Shown here: positions 35,616 through 37,519 of the stretch, piece by piece
Layout: every line of letters starts with the position of its first letter
Position numbering within the stretch: the stretch's first letter is position 1
From: Nafulsella turpanensis ZLM-10
GTDB lineage: Bacteria > Bacteroidota > Bacteroidia > Cytophagales > Cyclobacteriaceae
Direction of reading: 5' to 3'
Length of the DNA: 37,519 bases
Assembly: GCF_000346615.1 (NCBI RefSeq)
Contig: NZ_ANNU01000066.1
Location: 1-37,519, forward strand
Made by a program: the position numbers and the translations under genes
Notes under the pieces: generated by a model
The model's database searches: none
What the model saw: only the letters and a program-made list of their open reading frames with translations
What the model was told of the DNA's origin: nothing

Positions 35616-35692
35616 GAGTCAGGAATCAGGAAGCAGGAGTCAAGATGTAGGTATTTGGGTACTGGTTCTTGACTTCTGACTCCTGGTTCAAT
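35616..35692. repeat. 77-bp heptamer array that folds into a hairpin
   Basis: Eleven heptamers in one phase fill most of the spacer, from GAGTCAG and GAATCAG to ACTTCTG and ACTCCTG. The left half (GAnTCAG type) is roughly the reverse complement of the right half. Arms 35627-35645 and 35667-35685 pair at 16 of 19 positions around a 21-nt loop. The array ends right at the stop codon (35693-35695) of the minus-strand dioxygenase gene. Confidence 0.7.
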
Positions 35693-36787
35693 TTATAAAT
35701 TACCCCTCAGCTCCTGCTCACGCTCAATTGCTTCGAAGAGGGCTTTAAAGTTCCCTTTTCCAAACGAACGGGCACCTTTGCGCTGAATAATTTCGAAAAA
35801 GAGGGTAGGGCGGTCCTGTATAGGTTTGGTGAAAATCTGGAGGAGATAGCCTTCCTCATCACGATCGACCAGAATGTTGAGGTCTTTGAGGGGCTGAATA
35901 TCTTCTTCTATTTCGCCTACACGGTCCTGCAGGTCATCATAATAAGTGTCAGGTACATTTAAAAACTCAATGCCCCGGCGGCGCATTTCGCTAACGGTTT
36001 CCACAATGTCTTTGGTCGCAATGGCAATATGCTGTACGCCGGCACCTTTGTAGAATTCCAGGTATTCGTCGATCTGCGATTTTTTTAGACCCTCGGCAGG
36101 TTCGTTAATCGGGAACTTGATGTACCCGTTTCCATTACTTACCACCTTGCTCATGAGTGCGGTATATTTGGTGGAAATATCCTTATCATCGAAGGTAAGG
36201 AGCAGTTTAAAGCCCATTACATCTTCATAGAACTTCACCCATTCATCCATTTTACCCAGCTCTACATTTCCCACACAGTGGTCAACATACTCAAGGCCAA
36301 TGGGCTTAATAGGGAAGGTGCTTTTCTTTTCAACAAAGCCCGGCATAAATGGCCCCTGATAGTTTTTGCGCTCCACAAATTTATGAATGGTTTCGCCATA
36401 AGTTTTAATTGCGGACACCACCACTTCCCCATGTTCATCCTCCAGCTTTTGAGGTTCCATGGCGGCCTCTGCTCCGCGGCTGGTAGTTTCGTTAAACGCT
36501 TTTGTTGCATCATCTACCCATAAGGCAAGTACTTTTACGCCATCGCCATGCTTTTCTACATGTCTGGCTATTTCTGTGCCCGGCTGGAGGGAAGAGGTAA
36601 GAACAAAGCGTAGTTTATTTTGCCTGAGTACATAGCTTGCGCGGTCGCGGACGCCTGTTTCTGGCCCTGCATAGGCTACTAACTCAAAACCAAGTGCTGC
36701 CTGATAATACATGGCCGACTGTTTGGCATTGCCAACATAAAATTCGATGTGGTCGGTACCGTTAATAGGTAAAAAGTCTTGTTCCAT
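35693..36787 (-). CDS. hppD: 4-hydroxyphenylpyruvate dioxygenase
   Basis: Fe(II) enzyme of tyrosine catabolism that converts 4-hydroxyphenylpyruvate to homogentisate. The 364-residue protein has two vicinal-oxygen-chelate domains, the second catalytic. Iron ligands are His170 (YVDHCVGNV), His253 (GVQHIAIAT) and Glu332 (LFFEIIQR). The C-terminal FGKGNFKALFEAIEREQ helix, which gates the active site, is intact. It has a TATTTTTG promoter box about 30 bp upstream of the ATG and stands apart from other tyrosine-degradation genes (none is in the window). The gene is followed by the foldable heptamer array. Confidence 0.97.
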   Translation of the reverse strand: MEQDFLPINGTDHIEFYVGNAKQSAMYYQAALGFELVAYAGPETGVRDRASYVLRQNKLRFVLTSSLQPGTEIARHVEKHGDGVKVLALWVDDATKAFNETTSRGAEAAMEPQKLEDEHGEVVVSAIKTYGETIHKFVERKNYQGPFMPGFVEKKSTFPIKPIGLEYVDHCVGNVELGKMDEWVKFYEDVMGFKLLLTFDDKDISTKYTALMSKVVSNGNGYIKFPINEPAEGLKKSQIDEYLEFYKGAGVQHIAIATKDIVETVSEMRRRGIEFLNVPDTYYDDLQDRVGEIEEDIQPLKDLNILVDRDEEGYLLQIFTKPIQDRPTLFFEIIQRKGARSFGKGNFKALFEAIEREQELRGNL

Positions 36788-36814
36788 GGTGGGGTTTTAT
36801 TTTAGTCTTCCGGG

Positions 36815-36822
36815 CAAAAATA
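36815..36822 (-). promoter_or_regulatory. Candidate -7 box for hppD
   Basis: On the minus strand this reads TATTTTTG, a perfect TAnnTTTG match, 28 bp before the hppD ATG. A TTTG lies 14 bp further upstream, closer than the usual 19-bp spacing. Confidence 0.55.
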
Positions 36823-36973
36823 GGGCTTTCCTTTAGCAAATAAAAATGAAAAAGCAGGCCCTGCAAACCATTGCATCGCCATACAGGGAAGCTGTTTCAT
36901 CATAAGGCACACCCTCCTATACTACTAAAATTGAGGGGGAATGTTGAGCCGGTTTTGAATTTTTAAGAAAACA

Positions 36974-37005
36974 TTTGCTTGTTTTCGACAATAGTTTAAG
37001 CTTTG
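36974..37005 (+). promoter_or_regulatory. Candidate promoter of the 37028 gene
   Basis: TTTG (36974-36977), a 19-bp spacer, then TAAGCTTTG (36997-37005). This matches the Bacteroidetes TTTG-N19-TAnnTTTG layout except for one extra base inside the -7 box. It would give a leader of about 15-20 nt. Confidence 0.5.
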
Positions 37006-37027
37006 TATCAGAAATCAACAACAGACT

Positions 37028-37450
37028 ATGGATATTAAGGCATTAGATAAAGCGCTGACCGCGTTGGTAGAAAAGAAAAACGAACTGGCCGGGCTCAATT
37101 ATAATGATCCGAAATACGATGATGCAGAAGAGGAACTGCATTCGATGGAAGATGATTTTGTGAGCCAGTATGGAGAGTATCTGGAAGATGCGCTACATGT
37201 AGTGCACGACGATATTTGCCCGGATAATGATGTGTTGCTGCCAATTGCTTATCTGGCAGATAAATACCAGAAAGTTGGAGAGAAACCTGATGGCTCCCCA
37301 CTTTGGGATACAGATATGCAGCAGGGAGTATTGGTAGATGTGGATGACTACCCTGGCAAGCCTGCCCGACTGGTTTTTGTACCAAACCCAACCCGCCTGA
37401 TGCTGATGGTAAGTGGTGTAGGAAAAGAAGAAGTGTGGACTGCAAAGTAA
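37028..37450 (+). CDS. Hypothetical acidic protein
   Basis: A 140-residue soluble protein not recognised as a named family. The first 60 residues look helical and acidic (MDIKALDKALTALVEKKNELA, then DAEEELHSMEDDFVSQYGEYLEDAL). The C-terminal half contains VLLPIAYLADKY, then GVLVDVDDYPGKPARLVFVPNPTRLMLMV, which looks like a beta-rich small domain. There is no signal peptide or membrane helix. It has its own candidate promoter and is divergent from hppD. Function is unknown, but codon usage and the clean start make it a credible gene. Confidence 0.75.
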   Translation: MDIKALDKALTALVEKKNELAGLNYNDPKYDDAEEELHSMEDDFVSQYGEYLEDALHVVHDDICPDNDVLLPIAYLADKYQKVGEKPDGSPLWDTDMQQGVLVDVDDYPGKPARLVFVPNPTRLMLMVSGVGKEEVWTAK

Positions 37451-37519
37451 GCAACAGTTGCCTTTTGTCTCGTCCTAGAATAGCGATACAGGTTTTTACA
37501 ATAATAAATAATTAAATAT

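Noticed and set aside
36838-36973. Possible small RNA or tRNA in the hppD to 37028 spacer
   Set aside because: No cloverleaf, terminator or conserved motif was found. The spacer is explained by two divergent promoters.

Overview
The window reads as chromosomal DNA of a Bacteroidota, most likely order Cytophagales. The evidence is a 3137-residue secreted protein ending in a gliding-motility/type IX secretion (T9SS) C-terminal domain, a T9SS Plug lipoprotein, DUF3276 (PUR-like), DUF2911 and LuxC-type acyl-CoA reductase genes typical of the phylum, and several -7 promoter boxes of the form TAnnTTTG. Genus and species cannot be fixed from the sequence alone. There is no tRNA, rRNA, IS element, prophage or CRISPR array, and most of the window is core metabolism and envelope biology.

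Layout. 1-2.5 kb: aconitase (-) with a bidirectional terminator. 2.5-13 kb: a 0.5 kb gene-poor gap, then a two-gene (+) unit of a small secreted SprB-repeat protein and a giant multi-Ig/FN3/SprB adhesin-like T9SS cargo. 13-16.7 kb: a DUF3267 membrane zincin, then LuxC-type acyl-CoA reductase plus short-chain fatty acid transporter (-), divergent from a 2[4Fe-4S] ferredoxin (+). 16.7-18.3 kb: a DUF58 vWA protein and an RlpA-like lipoprotein (-). 18.4-22.1 kb (+): a PUR-like nucleic acid binding protein, an AI-2E family permease, YchF, and a stand-alone Cas6-like protein. 22.2-25.5 kb (-): T9SS Plug lipoprotein and an ABC-F ATPase. 25.5-30.5 kb: a sugar-dehydrogenase-like beta-propeller lipoprotein (+), a frameshifted DUF962/Mpo1-like gene (-), DUF2911 protein (-), dCMP deaminase (+) and M1 peptidase (+). 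30.6-36.8 kb (-): MurB, sodium:solute symporter, phosphohexomutase, and 4-hydroxyphenylpyruvate dioxygenase. 37.0-37.5 kb: a conserved-looking hypothetical protein (+).

How parts fit together. The giant adhesin would leave the cell through the T9SS translocon, whose SprA channel is sealed by the Plug lipoprotein encoded about 10 kb away. LuxC, the SCFA transporter and the divergent ferredoxin look like one regulated unit, with back-to-back promoter boxes forming a perfect inverted repeat. Many transcription units end in clear intrinsic terminators.

The least expected signals are two. First, an orphan Cas6 homologue keeps the glycine-rich RNA-binding loop but lacks Tyr and His where Pyrococcus Cas6 has its catalytic pair; it has no cas genes or array nearby and sits behind a perfect 12-bp palindrome. 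Second, degenerate tandem arrays with a strict 7-bp period begin at or within about 10 bp of the stop codons of at least five unrelated genes that lack obvious terminators of their own.
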